Notes under the pieces: generated by a model
What the model saw: only the letters and a program-made list of their open reading frames with translations
Told to the model about the DNA's origin: nothing
Databases searched by the model: none
Program-made: the position numbers and the translations under genes
Part shown: positions 1 to 12,467 of the stretch, one piece after another
Layout of the letters: every line of letters starts with the position of its first letter
Numbering within the stretch: position 1 is the first letter of the stretch
NCBI RefSeq assembly: GCF_004379255.2
Contig: NC_056046.1
Coordinates: 7,874,001-7,938,000, forward strand
Direction of reading: 5' to 3'
Source of the DNA: Salvia splendens
Taxonomy: Eukaryota > Streptophyta > Magnoliopsida > Lamiales > Lamiaceae
DNA length: 64,000 nucleotides

Positions 1-735
1 AGCCGATGCTCCTTGTTCATTAGGCGGACATCCTTGTGTCGTCTTCCTCTTTCTCGAGTATGCGTGCGAGTTGGGCGTAATCCAACTCATGACAACTAAC
101 AATAATCGGTCGGAATCATTGGTCGGAATCGGAGCTAGGGTTCTTAGGAGAGGGGCGAGAGAGAAGATAGAAAAGAGAGAGAGTGACGTTTCGTTTTGTT
201 CTTCAAGACTTAGAAGATTTTGGAAGAATGAGGAGTTTTAATTTTGGAAGAATGAGGAGATTTGTTTTTTTTTTATTTCAAATTCTAATATTGAATTGTT
301 TAGCAAAATAATTAACATAATATTAACCAATTAATAATCTCAGATTAAGTCTAATCGGGTCAAATTTTTACTAAATGACGGTTGACCGTCAAGGATTAAC
401 GGTTCCGTCAAAAAAGGATGCAAACGATAGCATTTTTCATTTGTTTTGGACTCGATTTTTAAAAAGTGAATGTTTTGGACTAAAATCATAAATCGGCCAT
501 ATGTTTAGGACCAAAATAGTACTATACTCTTTATCTATTCTATATCTCCAAAAAAAATTATACTATGATTAGTTGACTTAATTACTCTAATCCTATTTTT
601 ACAATCCACATGGAAATTGATCACTATATGGCTACATCCTTAATTTGGAGTTATCAATTTCTTACGAAAATGAAAGTATTAGAATAACTTCATATTTTCA
701 ATATATACTCCATACATAATAATTATGTGTTCAGT
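1..735. other. Intergenic, no gene seen
   Basis: AT-rich sequence without a convincing reading frame. The first 540 bases have the texture of the edge of a repeat (low-complexity purine tracts, then text of the 'ggaccaaaatagtac' type), but I see no terminal repeat or target duplication and do not assign a class. Confidence 0.5.
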
Positions 736-1091
736 GGTGTGATAAACTACAAACCCTCTATAATACAAATTATACAAACTTTAATCCTACTCACTTAATA
801 CAATTAATCAATGGTTAATATAAGAGATTTTTCTAATGTTAACATTTCCTACAAATCTGTACACTTCGTTGACATCGAACAATCAGAATTTGTACACCCC
901 CGTCGACATAATTTGTACACCTTGTTGACATCAGCCCCCGTTGACAGAATTTGTACACTCCGTTGACATCAGCCCCCGTTGACAGAATTTGTATACTCCG
1001 TTGACATCAGCCCCTGTTGACATAATTTATACACTCCGTTGATATCAGTTTGTATAGTTTATATTATAGAGAGTTTGTATTTGATCACACC
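736..1091. mobile_element. MITE with long terminal inverted repeats and an internal minisatellite
   Basis: The left end (736-780) begins ggtgtgataaactacaaac and the right end (1049-1091) is its imperfect inverse, ending gtttgtatttgatcacacc, so there are terminal inverted repeats of about 43 bases. No coding sequence lies inside. The middle is a 38-bp tandem array (908-945, 946-983, 984-1021 and a partial copy), each unit with two gttgaca motifs. The target duplication is not clear, so the superfamily is left open. Confidence 0.6.
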
Positions 1092-1098
1092 TCTGTGG

Positions 1099-1178
1099 GT
1101 TCATGTGTATATTAATGCATACTTATATAACTAGAAGAGTTCATGTGTATATTAATGCATACTTATATAACTAGAAGA
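1099..1178. repeat. 40-bp tandem duplication
   Basis: Two consecutive copies of a 40-base unit (1099-1138 and 1139-1178) beginning gttcatgtgtatattaatgc. I see no difference between them, so the duplication is probably recent. Confidence 0.85.
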
Positions 1179-1597
1179 ATAAAGCCAAATATTTCCTAAC
1201 TTTGATTATAGTACTCCTGAAGCCTTTTCATCTTTCTTCTTCTTATTTTTATCTTTCCTTTTTTCTGCTCCCCTAGGAGAACTCTAGATATGGATATTAA
1301 ATAAATTTTCTCCTCTAACCGACTTAATCATAACCAGTGGCGGATCCAGACTTTTTCAATTGGGGTGCGACTTTCATGCTAAATTAATACACATATAATA
1401 AAAAAATATGTTTAAAATTATATCTAAAAATAATGTTCAATTTAAAATCACATATATTAAAATAAAAAATAATATTTTTATTGAAGTGATAATTTCATTT
1501 TCGATGTCTTACCAAATACAATATTAATAACAAACAAAATAAATCAATATCTAAAACAGAAAAAATCAAATTTATACAAACACAATAAAATTTAAAA

Positions 1598-1780
1598 TAC
1601 TCCCTCTGTCCCGTGTTACTTGCACGTATTTCCTTTTTGGGCGTCCCAAGTTATTTGCACTCTTTCCATTTTTAGTAAAAATTATCACCTACAGCAGTAA
1701 TATTTGACTTTGTCTATCACTCATTCCTTAATCTCCGTGCCGAAAAGGAAACGTTCAAGTAACGCGGGACGGAGGGAATA
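1598..1780. mobile_element. Stowaway-like MITE nested in a hAT-like element
   Basis: Ends are tactccctctgtcccgtg and, inverted, gcgggacggagggaata, with TA at both outer edges as expected for a Tc1/mariner (Stowaway) insertion. The interior is AT-rich and non-coding. It lies wholly inside the 1335-2050 element and so inserted later. Confidence 0.75.
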
Positions 1781-1894
1781 TAAAAGAAGTAGAATAAGTA
1801 TGTAAAAGGAGTACGATGGTAAAAAAACATAAGCAATGATAAACATAAAAAATTATAGTAAAAGAACTGCAATAATAAAAAGCAAAAAATAAAA

Positions 1895-1965
1895 TATGGG
1901 GAAGAATCGAACCCCTGCCCCCAAGTAGGAAAGAGACATCAGCAACCACTAGACCAATGCATATT
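1895..1965 (-). repeat. tRNA-derived (SINE-like) segment
   Basis: On the minus strand a B-box-like ggttcgattc is preceded by an A-box-like tggtctagtggttgctg at roughly the spacing of a tRNA promoter. I cannot fold a cloverleaf, so this is read as a tRNA-derived relic, not a tRNA gene. It sits inside the hAT-like element. Confidence 0.45.
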
Positions 1966-2058
1966 TTTGAAATTGTAACTCAATTAAGTATATAAGAAGA
2001 GATATTGGGGGTACAGTTGTTACCCTTTTTATGAATTGGATCCGCTAGTGATCATAAC

Positions 2059-3761
2059 TGAGATATACAAGAAATAATTTTAGTTATTTTCACTCACACT
2101 CCTCACACGTGTATTGTTACAAATAAAAGAAGCTTTTCTATTACTATTTATTTTCCAATATCTGAAATACTAAAATAATAATCACTAATATTCTCTAACC
2201 ATGCGTCACTAATTTGCATGGAATAAGAGGAAAGGAATAAGTTTACTATTTTGTCTCTACTACCTTATAAAGTAACCACCCATAAAACTATCATAACTAA
2301 ATCATTTGGTAGCCATACCATAGAAATGAAAATATAATATGTGATGATAATAAAATATGATAAAATACAACATGATGTATATTTCGGATCACGAATGCCA
2401 CAGTGATAATGCATTCGTACCTTAAAAATTCGAACTATGAAAAACCACATATTTTAATAATATAAAATTGATAAAATGTTAGAGATATAAAAAAAAGTGA
2501 TTGAAGCTATGTTAGTGGATGATGAATCACACCTAATGGAGAGAAAAGAAATTTATCTAATACTACTATATAAAATGCACAGTTTAAAAGTAGTGAATAA
2601 AATAAAAATACTTTATATTTTTTTTTTGATAGTGACTTTATAGTTTTTAAGGAAAGGTGAAGTACTACTTAATATTTAGTGATTTAATATATAGTGATAT
2701 CAATACGATGCATTATCAATAAGGAAGGGTGTTATTTGCTTTGTAAATACACAGACTTTGACACTTTCTGATTTTTTTTACCCAAGCTTTAATTTTTTAA
2801 TCTAAATACATAAACTTTGAGATTTTCTTATTTTTCAATTCATAAACATTTCCAGTCAAATCAAAGCTGATGCAGACTACACATGACATATTATCATCTA
2901 TGTAGCAAGGGTGACAAATCAATATGATATAGTATTACTCTCTCCGTCCCACAAGAATATGCATTGTTTCCTTTTTAGTCCGTTCCATAAGAATATGCAC
3001 TTTCCAAATTTGGAAAATCTTTTCTCTCTAATAAGATGAGACTCATTCCCCACACTAACAATACTTTAATTATTTTTTCTCTCTACCTCTCTCTTACTTT
3101 ACCAATTTTGCATTAAAACACGTGTCGAACCAAAGTGCATATTCTTTGGGGACGGAGGAGTATTAGTCTACATATACAACAAACTTTCAACATATTTTGT
3201 TTTTTCTCATGAACTTTTATTTCTTCTAATTTAAATGCATAAATTATGAGATTTTTCCCCATAATAACAATTAAAAAATATTTTATGAATTGCTATAATT
3301 TTTTCATTTTCTAAATTGAATTGGTTAGTTTTTTAGACCATATATAAGTATTTTTTTCAATTACATTTGACTATGTTTAATGTCTTAAAAAATAAAATTT
3401 TAAGAGATTATGAACCGAAATATTTGCAATTTTTGTCTTGCAAATTTCATTTTGTTCGGATGATAATTATTTTAATTTATATATATTATTAATTACTAAT
3501 GCCTATTTTTTATGATTTAAAATGATTAAAATAATAATGAAATCCATCAGTTACACTGCGAGTAATATCATAACAAGGAAATCAAGTCCTTCTTTACAAA
3601 AGAATCACTATTTTCTGCATCTAAATACATATAAAGAAAAACAAATCCACTATGATCACTTAGCTAGAGGTACAAAATGATCACTGAATCAAAAATAAAG
3701 TAAAATGAAAATTAACCACTTATTCCCGTTTATTAATTGTTAGAATCCACCGCTCCCTTAT
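2059..3761. other. Intergenic, one MITE
   Basis: AT-rich sequence with no supported gene; short ORFs here look random. The only recognisable feature is the Stowaway-like MITE at 2936-3162. Confidence 0.6.
2936..3162. mobile_element. Stowaway-like MITE
   Basis: Inverted ends tactctctccgtcccacaag and ggggacggaggagta with flanking TA. Subterminal sequence is also inverted (aagaatatgcac versus gtgcatattctt). Non-coding. Confidence 0.75.
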
Positions 3762-4088
3762 TTAGTAAAAGAAAACGGATCCAACTGCGGCGGCGGCGGC
3801 CACTGCGCTCGCGGCGGCGGCGTTGGTTCCGTGCTCTGCGGCATCGCTGGCCTTAGCATGCGAGCCGTCAGCCGCCGGTGGGGGAAGCCCGTTCTTCAAG
3901 GCTCCTCCGGGGGCGGCCGCCTCGTTGAGAGCGCCGAGCACGGCGTTAGGGTCGACTCCGGCGGCGGCGGCAGCGGGGCCTAGGTTGGCTGCGGCGGCGG
4001 GAACGTTGGGTTCTTCGGCGGTGGCTTGCATCCCCACGGCTGCGAAGAAGATGATCAAGGCAACGACATTCATCTGTTGTTTTGCCAT
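3762..4088 (-). CDS. Alanine-rich arabinogalactan-like secreted protein
   Basis: Single-exon ORF of 108 residues. Residues 1-24 form a typical signal peptide (hydrophobic core after MAKQQMNVV, small residues before the EE start of the mature chain). The mature part is mostly Ala, Gly and Pro with scattered VP, GP and PPP motifs where prolines could be hydroxylated and glycosylated. The last 19 residues are a hydrophobic alanine run ending VGSVFFY, like a GPI-anchor addition signal. This layout matches short arabinogalactan-type cell-wall proteins, although proline content is low for the class. The coding region is a GC island in AT-rich DNA with GCN/GGC triplet runs. A TATA-like site lies about 140 bases upstream. 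The protein probably sits at the outer plasma membrane or wall. Family assignment is inferred from composition only. Confidence 0.6.
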   Translation of the reverse strand: MAKQQMNVVALIIFFAAVGMQATAEEPNVPAAAANLGPAAAAAGVDPNAVLGALNEAAAPGGALKNGLPPPAADGSHAKASDAAEHGTNAAAASAVAAAAAVGSVFFY

Positions 4089-4221
4089 TTTTTAGTATTT
4101 TCTTCTTTTATTATTATTATTATTATTATTTTTGTATATATTTTTTTATTTGTGATTTTTGAAAGAGAATACCGCAGCTTGTATGTGGAGATGTGAGTTG
4201 CGGTGGTGGAAATGGTGGAGG

Positions 4222-4232
4222 AAGGAGGTAAT
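4222..4232 (-). promoter_or_regulatory. Probable TATA box of the arabinogalactan-like gene
   Basis: Minus-strand ccctataaattacc, about 135-145 bases before the start codon. An ATT triplet run (4108-4130) lies in the inferred 5' UTR. Confidence 0.45.
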
Positions 4233-4880
4233 TTATAGGGCGGAGGAGCGGCGTATGTTGCGGACTATTCATGCATGCAAAATAGGCTGAATTGCGTTAT
4301 TTCTTCGAGACCATTTGCTATATTTGGCATGAGAGATGGATCATCCAAATATTTTGGCAATTTAGGACCATTTGAATTTGCTACTTTTCTCATTATTTCT
4401 TTTTCAAAGTCTTGTATGGCGTAGATATATGTACCCTATTTGAATTTATATATGTCACATTCATATATGCTCTAAAAACTTCTAGGTAAAAAGTGCAACA
4501 TATATATGGTGTTTTGAGCTTTAATAATATTCTATATTCAATGTGCACAACTTATTTGGGAAATAAGTTGCACGGTTTGATGAAATGTACAAGGACATAT
4601 CTATGGCCACGAAAATTCAGCTAAAGTAAAAGAAATTCATCAACTCCAGATTCATCTTTCTAACCAGCATGATGCAGAGGTGAAGCTACAGGGAGACAAA
4701 CGCGTCGTCTTCGTTGAGATTTTCCTTTTGAAATCGTAAAAGAAACTGCAATCTGATGGTCAGTAAGGAACACATGAAATGGTGCTGATGATGGTGGCTT
4801 TGTGATTTTGATTTTGACCCGAAAAAGTGTCTTCTTCACTGCTGTAAGAATCTAGTTTGATTGATCTTCATGTATATGAA

Positions 4881-7800
4881 TCAATACATCCCCTTGAAAA
4901 CTGGGTTCGTGCGGCATATGCTCGCTCCACATTCCTCATACTCGGCCTTCGTATGGCAAGCCTGTGTGAGGAGAAGATATTAAGGTTTAGAATTTAGGTT
5001 TGAGAGAGAGAGACAAGAAGTCTACAAGACAGTATCATAGGTTGAATTTATAGAGATCAAAGTCATCAAATGGTAGCAGTTCTTGAATTGTACTCTGAGT
5101 TAACTAAATTGAAGCCTTTATCGAGATAGTAATGATGGTGCCACATGTTTCTGGGTATAGTGATGTTAAGCTTTGAGAGGATACGGAGGTAGTAAAACTT
5201 ACCGTGAAAAACTCAGGAGTGGATGCAAGCACCGAACCTCCAAACCAAACCGCATATCTCTGGATTGGGTGGCTAACAACATTTACTTCCACAGGCTGCG
5301 ACTGTAAGAAAAAGTTTAAGGCACTCAACTTCAGTAAATGGCGAATCACAACATGTCGTCAACAATCAAGTTAAGAAAAGAGCTAATACCGTTACCTTTA
5401 TTTCTCCAGCTAGCCTAGCATCAGATGCAAGAACTCGGGCATCAACAATCTTCTTTATATCCCTTTGTAGCCTCCGGTTGAAGTCCTTGAACATGGTTGA
5501 TCCTCCAGATAATACGATGTTCTACAATATTGCAGATCAGCTCTAGTTAACTGAAAAAGGCAATCTAAGGATGGAAGTTTATAGCTATTTAACTACTAGT
5601 TTTTACCTTATACAATGCCCTTCTTGTATCTATTGGTGCGGACTGAATACATTTATCGATGACATCAGGCAGAGGGGAGGTAAAATCAGTAGTGTAGATT
5701 TCAGGGTTAAAGAAGACCTGACCACGAAGCACAAAACATAAGTTTCTGTGTTATTCCCGTTGGATATATTCTATACCATTAACATGTGGAAATAACATTA
5801 AAAAACATAAATACAAAGGGATGAAAAAACACTCATTATAGAATTTTGGGAACTATGTGATATGATAGGGAACTATGTGTTATGATAGATAAGGCATGGT
5901 TTACAGGGGATAAAAAGAATAGTACAAAGAGTGCTGCTCAGGTAAAACACACACATAAACAGCGTAAACGAAGCGAACCTCAGGACCGAGGAACCTTTCG
6001 TAGCCTATGTCACAAGAGTACGGAGCCCCAGTCTTAGGCTTGGTACCCCGCCACTGCTTGATGTATTTAGCAGGCTCTCTGTCATGCTTATTGAACTCCT
6101 GACTTGCCAAAGAAAACAGATTAGTAAGAATACGAATTATTGATATCTATATAACAGAAATATTATAAAATTTTGCACATTCAAACTTTTTTTTGAAGTA
6201 TGCTGTGGTATTTGAGAGATTGACCGTATCTACTTTCTTGAGCATTTCGAGAGATTATACACAAAAAATCCTTAGTTAAAAAGTTGGTATTTTTTAGACC
6301 ATACCTTGACAATGTCCGAACAAGTGTAACAATACATTTCCTTCACTCTCCGGGCTACATCAAAGGAGTCTTCAGGTGGAACATGCTCCCCCCTTTCCTA
6401 AACGGAGCAAATGCGGTTGAGAAATAATACTTGGCTCTGAAATACTAGTATGAGCTATACTTTGTCTTAATTACGAATACTGCAACCCCCCTTAAAAAAA
6501 GAACACCACAAACAACATCGGATCACAAGAACCCCCCTTAAAAAAAGAACACCACAAACAACATCGGATCACAAGAACGACAAAGAAACAAATATTGTTC
6601 GACTAAACCATATACTTCTCATCATATTCTACGAACCCTCTTCAATGATGTACAATCCAAATCGACAAATTTCAGAGTCCAGCATGGAAATACATGTATT
6701 TCAACTATTTGCAAACGATTGACCAATTGTAAATACAAAGCAGTGTAGAATCATACTTTCATGAGTTGCTGGATGAACCGAGTTACGTCTTTCCCTGCAA
6801 TTGGAATGGACTTAATGCTGCTCCCGATAACATAACCATCTGCAACAGGCACCACATGAGTAGCCCCATCTCCCACGTCCACTACAACTCCTGTCATCTC
6901 ACACTAAGCGAAGTATTGAAGAGTAAGAAAAACAAGAAATCACGAACAAATAGGTTGTGTGATAATAATGTTCATCCTATTGTCCACATGGCTCGTCTTG
7001 CTTTATCAGTGGACAGTCAAAATCACAGTAGTTGTGACTAACTATTCAATCTCAAATAAGTAGGTTACGTATGTGGAGTCAATCTGTAAAAGGAAAAAGA
7101 AGAATGCCAATCTTCCCAAATTGATGACCGCATATTACTGTTTGGCAATAGGGGTGTGCATTCGGGTTTCGGTTCGGTTTTTTGTCAAAACCGAACCAAA
7201 ACCGAAAAACCGAATTTAGTTCAAAATCCAAACCGAACCGAACCCGAAAAACCGAAAAACCGAAAACCGAACTTAAAAAACCGAAAAACCCGAACAAAAC
7301 CGAAAAACCCGAAAAAATAAATATAATATTAATATATATATATGTGTGTAATTTATTTTATTTTATATATACTAATAGAATATTTATATATAATATAAAA
7401 TTAATAATACATATAATATATATATAATAGTGTAGAATTTATTAAAATAATATACTATATTATATATAATATAATATATTAAATTAATACAATATATATA
7501 TATATATATATATAATTCTGTTATTCGGTTTTTCGGTTTTTTTCTTCGTCCGAACCGAACCGAACTGAAAAACCGAAATTTTTGTATTTTCAAAACCGAA
7601 ATAACCGAACCGAATTTCAAAATTTCGGTTTTGTTCGGTTTTTTTTTGCTCACTCCTATTTGGCAATCATTTCCCCCCTTACTGGAACTTTCCTCAGATC
7701 GCATATGTCACTGAATCAATGACTCATATTGATAACTTAAAGATATAAACTTTCTGCACATGTTCAGCCATTACACAGACCAGTGATATCCTCAATTAAC

Positions 7801-8821
7801 GAAGATTTGAAGTCAATAGATGCATCTAGCTTAACTCAACTATTGAGTAATTCATCTCACACAAAACTTTACTGAAAGTCACTGGAAATATCTACATAAT
7901 TTCAACTCCCGTTCTTGAAAATATTAACATGCTAACTCAATGTTAAACAAGTTACTATTATTTCTAAACAATCAATCCCTAAATTTCAAGGAAAAAACAA
8001 AAGCATTCCAATTCCGTTATTCCAAGGCTGCTTGAGTTAGCAGTAGCACCAACCTTGGATGTGGTGTATCCAGCAGCCAAAGCAAGCACTGGCTGAACCG
8101 CGATATAGAGCCCTGGAATATTAAATGTCTCGAACATGATCTCTCCGGCGTACTCCCGACTCTCCGGTGCAGTCAAGGCACTCTCTGTCAAACAAAAATA
8201 GTGATCCTCTGGATCGCACCGCAGATAGTTGAATATACAGTGCTGCCAGAACCTCTCCATTGAATCCCAATCATCCACCTTGCCTTGCTTAATTGGATAG
8301 CTCAAATTGTAAGTGCTGCTAGATTTAGATCTAGACAACGCTTCATCGCCTATATAGAAATCCAGATCCGCCATCACCCCTGCATTATGCTGCCCTATCC
8401 AATTGCTGTTTTTGGTCGAATTCGGCCGAGGCTGGTTTAAGAACGAGTTGTTTGACGCAACTACAGTCGGAACTATAAAGCACGGCTCCACATTTCCAGC
8501 AAATCCCATTTTTGTATACCTAAATCCGATCAAAACACAGCATTCTTTTACAGATCGAAAACAATGAGCTTAAAAATTGATTCATTGAATATTCAGCGAA
8601 GTCAACACAACTGGACTCGTTGACGCATTTCAACAAACAGATTCGCCTCAATTTCAAAAAGGGGGAAAGACCATTGAACAAAGCTGGACTCATCATTGAC
8701 GCATTTCATCAAACAGATTCACAGGAATTTCAATAGGATAAATCAAATACTAATTGAATCCTTCAACTTACCCGGTGCCATTGTCGATTACCACAGCAGG
8801 GCGGGAGGCGCCGGAATCCAT
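4881..8821 (-). CDS. ARP3: Actin-related protein 3, Arp2/3 complex subunit
   Basis: Nine exons join in frame to 430 residues, against about 427 for Arabidopsis ARP3: 8772-8821, 8054-8519, 6757-6903, 6305-6397, 5979-6098, 5607-5717, 5396-5521, 5203-5301 and 4881-4961. All introns are GT..AG. The start encodes [17 protein letters not shown], running across the first intron into YTKMGFAGN, the actin-fold phosphate-binding loop. Later landmarks are [27 protein letters not shown], the second phosphate loop and LSGGSTMF, and the C-terminal [16 protein letters not shown] and [11 protein letters not shown]3 pairs with ARP2 at the core of the Arp2/3 complex, which nucleates branched actin filaments; plant mutants have distorted trichomes. 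Intron 2 carries a hAT MITE (7149-7658) and intron 3 a 46-bp duplication. The gene appears intact. Confidence 0.95.
6484..6575. repeat. Perfect 46-bp tandem duplication in ARP3 intron 3
   Basis: Two adjacent copies (6484-6529 and 6530-6575) beginning aaccccccttaaaaaaag. No differences are visible. Confidence 0.85.
7149..7658. mobile_element. hAT MITE (CCGAA-rich family) in ARP3 intron 2
   Basis: Starts taggggtgtgcattcggg and ends gctcactccta, flanked by a perfect 8-bp duplication, tttggcaa, at 7141-7148 and 7659-7666. The outer parts are many copies of aaccgaa/ttcggtt on opposite strands, so the element could fold into a long hairpin; the middle is AT-rich. A second copy in the other orientation lies at 46232-46778. 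Non-coding. Confidence 0.85.
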
Positions 8822-9327
8822 TAGAGTAAACAATCCAGTTGCTTAAAAATTGCGATAATTTTAAGGAGAAAAGAGATCATAGTCTTTGGAATACGTCAAC
8901 AGCGTTAGGTGGGAATGAGCTTGACTTCTCAACTCCGGGTTGGTGAAGCAACAAACAAATCTAGTAGATGAAGAAATAGTCGCGAAATTCATCACCCAGA
9001 CAAAAAAATAGTCGGCTTTCAGCTGGTTTGAACTCTTATTGAAAAAAAACAAAGGTACGAAATTTTATTCTATTTTTTCCTAATTCGAGCAATCAAACAA
9101 GTAACGGTTGGAATCTGGATTCTGAATTAAATGCTGTTGCTCGATTTTGGTTGGTGAAAAGGGTACTCATTGATTTGGTAGGCCATATTTATTTTCTTCA
9201 TTTTCTTTACATGAAAGCAAAATTTTGGTTGTTGAATTGAGTAATGACAATAGTGGACCTGTGTTCGTGTTCATCAAAAATAAAAAAAAAACTGCAAGTA
9301 CAAAATTTACTAGTAGTAATGATACTT

Positions 9328-9531
9328 ATTCCCTCTGTCCCATTAGAAATGAAACGTTTCCTTTTTGGTCTGTCCCATTAAAAATGAAACGTTTTTAAAA
9401 ATGTAAACAATACTCTCTCTACTTTTTCTTCTCTCTTACTTTACTCTCTCTTCATTAACTCACAAAACAACACTACATAAAATCATGTGCCGAAAAGCAA
9501 ATGTTGCATATTTAATGAGATGGAGGGAGTA
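9328..9531. mobile_element. Stowaway-like MITE upstream of ARP3
   Basis: Ends attccctctgtcccattag and agatggagggagta, flanked by TA. An internal duplicate of the start (tctgtcccattaaaaatg) follows after about 35 bases. Non-coding. Confidence 0.7.
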
Positions 9532-9544
9532 TTTGTTAACACAT

Positions 9545-9800
9545 TTGATATATTTAAGTTTTAGCACGTTTATTACTAGAACCTATGATTAAATATTCTT
9601 ATATTTTACAAATAATAGATACTCCATTAAATAGAAAACTGAGAGTACAAAATTTACTAATATTCGATGATACGTATAAGAATATTTAACCATGGGTTCT
9701 ATTTAATCTCTATAATTGTTCATTTGTAAAATATAAGAATATTTAATCATGGGTTCTATTTAATAAAGGTGCTAAAACTGTAACTTAAATCAATTCATAT
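9545..9800. mobile_element. MITE with ~70-bp inverted repeats, 3' of the cysteine protease gene
   Basis: The left arm (about 9555-9620) and right arm (about 9725-9795) are inverted copies sharing ttaagttttagcac, atgattaaatattcttatat and tttacaaat. There is no ORF. Its right half recurs next to the protease-exon duplicate at 27443-27525, so the insertion predates that duplication. Superfamily not determined. Confidence 0.55.
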
Positions 9801-9927
9801 TATTAGTAGTACTAAGAAATAAAGTACTCTACTGCATATCAGATACTTCCCCATACAATACAACAAGCATTTGAAATTTGAATGACGCCTAATGCAATGC
9901 AACTTTCCCCAAGTATCTCCCGCATCC

Positions 9928-11278
<1,351 letters not shown>

Positions 11279-11328
11279 GATTTGAAATCTAGAAACTGAA
11301 TTTGTTGAAAATTGGAGGCATGAATGCT

Positions 11329-11337
11329 CTATTTATG
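11329..11337 (-). promoter_or_regulatory. Probable TATA box of the cysteine endopeptidase gene
   Basis: Minus-strand ctccataaatagagc, about 50 bases before the start codon, which implies a short 5' UTR. Confidence 0.45.
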
Positions 11338-11339
11338 GA

Positions 11340-12467
11340 GCTTAGATAAAGGTAGTAATCTCGCAACTTTGATTACATACAGACCTGCAGCCCTTTTCAT
11401 CTTTTTTAGGATAAAGTTGAGGAAAAAAAGTGGCTATTTTTGGAGGAGAGTTATGATATGGCTGCTTAGCATGAAAATCATGCTGTGTTTGTTTAGCTTC
11501 TGCTGCAAAAATGTGACGATTTCTGTCATAAAACTGTTTGAAATCTCTTCAATTTTCTATTCTGTGCAGAAATCCAACCTTTTCAAGAAACAGAAAGTGG
11601 AAAGCAGGCCATTTTAATTTGTAACTGCACTTCCCATTCTGATTTGTTAGCTTCTCACTCCCTCTCTCCTAGATAATTGCAGTTAGAAATTCTGTATTGT
11701 ATTACAAGATTCTTGAGCTGCCGAATGCAAATAAAAACGAAAAATGAAAAGGAACATAAACACTCTTCATGAGATGATTGTGATTGATGCAGCACACTTA
11801 ATTAGTTTTGTTTGGGATTGTTTATGTTAGTTAGGAAAATTTTATAAAAATATACAAAGGATGATCAGAAGCAAAAATATATAAAAAGGAGATCAATCCC
11901 ATACAATGATTTACTTTATCAAGATATTATAAAGCCTTGTCATGTGACAAAATACAATATTAACATGGTTCATTTTGAACAGAGAACTGAATGGCATGAA
12001 CTATGAATATGAACACAGACCATTGGGCATTGGCTACAGAGCATATGATCTATTGCTCCCAACGCAGAAAACTCATATCAACAACAGCGAAACTGTCAAT
12101 GGTAATAAGGCCTATTCAAGAAGAAGCATTCAGATCCCAAACTTCAAAAACAACACAGGCATTCAACACAAAATATACCAGTGAGTTACCAAGCAAGACG
12201 AAGAAGTCTGGAATAACGAAGATCAATGGTTTCACACCGCAGTGTTGATCAATCACAAGTTTTACAACACATATCATACAGTAGAAAATAAAAGGAATTG
12301 CTGAGAATGATAGACTGGAAGCACAAAAACTGTAAAGTCAATCGATATTCATAGTGAAACGTCAAATCAGCATGTATGGTACAAGATCCACACTTTATCT
12401 GAATACAGTCGAGCATTATTGCCAGAATTTAAAAATGACAACAAAAAGATAGACCATGATAGCAAGA
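11340..12467. other. Intergenic: protease promoter and downstream flank of the next gene
   Basis: No gene is supported. The short plus-strand ORFs have no recognisable domain and low-complexity composition. The right part is probably the 3' UTR of the 63-residue gene that ends at 12468. Confidence 0.5.

Larger units (their letters stand above)
1335..2050. mobile_element. hAT-like non-autonomous DNA transposon
   Basis: The element starts cagtggcggatcc and ends ggatccgctagtg, giving a 13-bp imperfect terminal inverted repeat. It is flanked by a perfect 8-bp direct repeat, atcataac, at 1327-1334 and 2051-2058. The 8-bp duplication points to the hAT superfamily. There is no transposase ORF. A Stowaway-like MITE is nested at 1598-1780 and a tRNA-like segment lies at about 1895-1965. 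Confidence 0.7.

Noticed and set aside
908..1050. CRISPR-like repeat array
   Set aside because: The 38-bp units are contiguous without unique spacers and the genome is plant.
1895..1965. A genuine tRNA gene
   Set aside because: Only A- and B-box-like motifs are seen. No complete acceptor stem or anticodon arm could be paired, and it sits inside a transposon.
7484..7704. Lys/Thr/Glu/Asn-rich ORFs around the ARP3 intron
   Set aside because: They fall in the CCGAA-repeat arms of a hAT MITE; no protein is implied.
11975..12248. Small plus-strand ORFs between the protease and the microprotein gene
   Set aside because: No domain, signal or splice support; they overlap the likely 3' UTR of the minus-strand gene.
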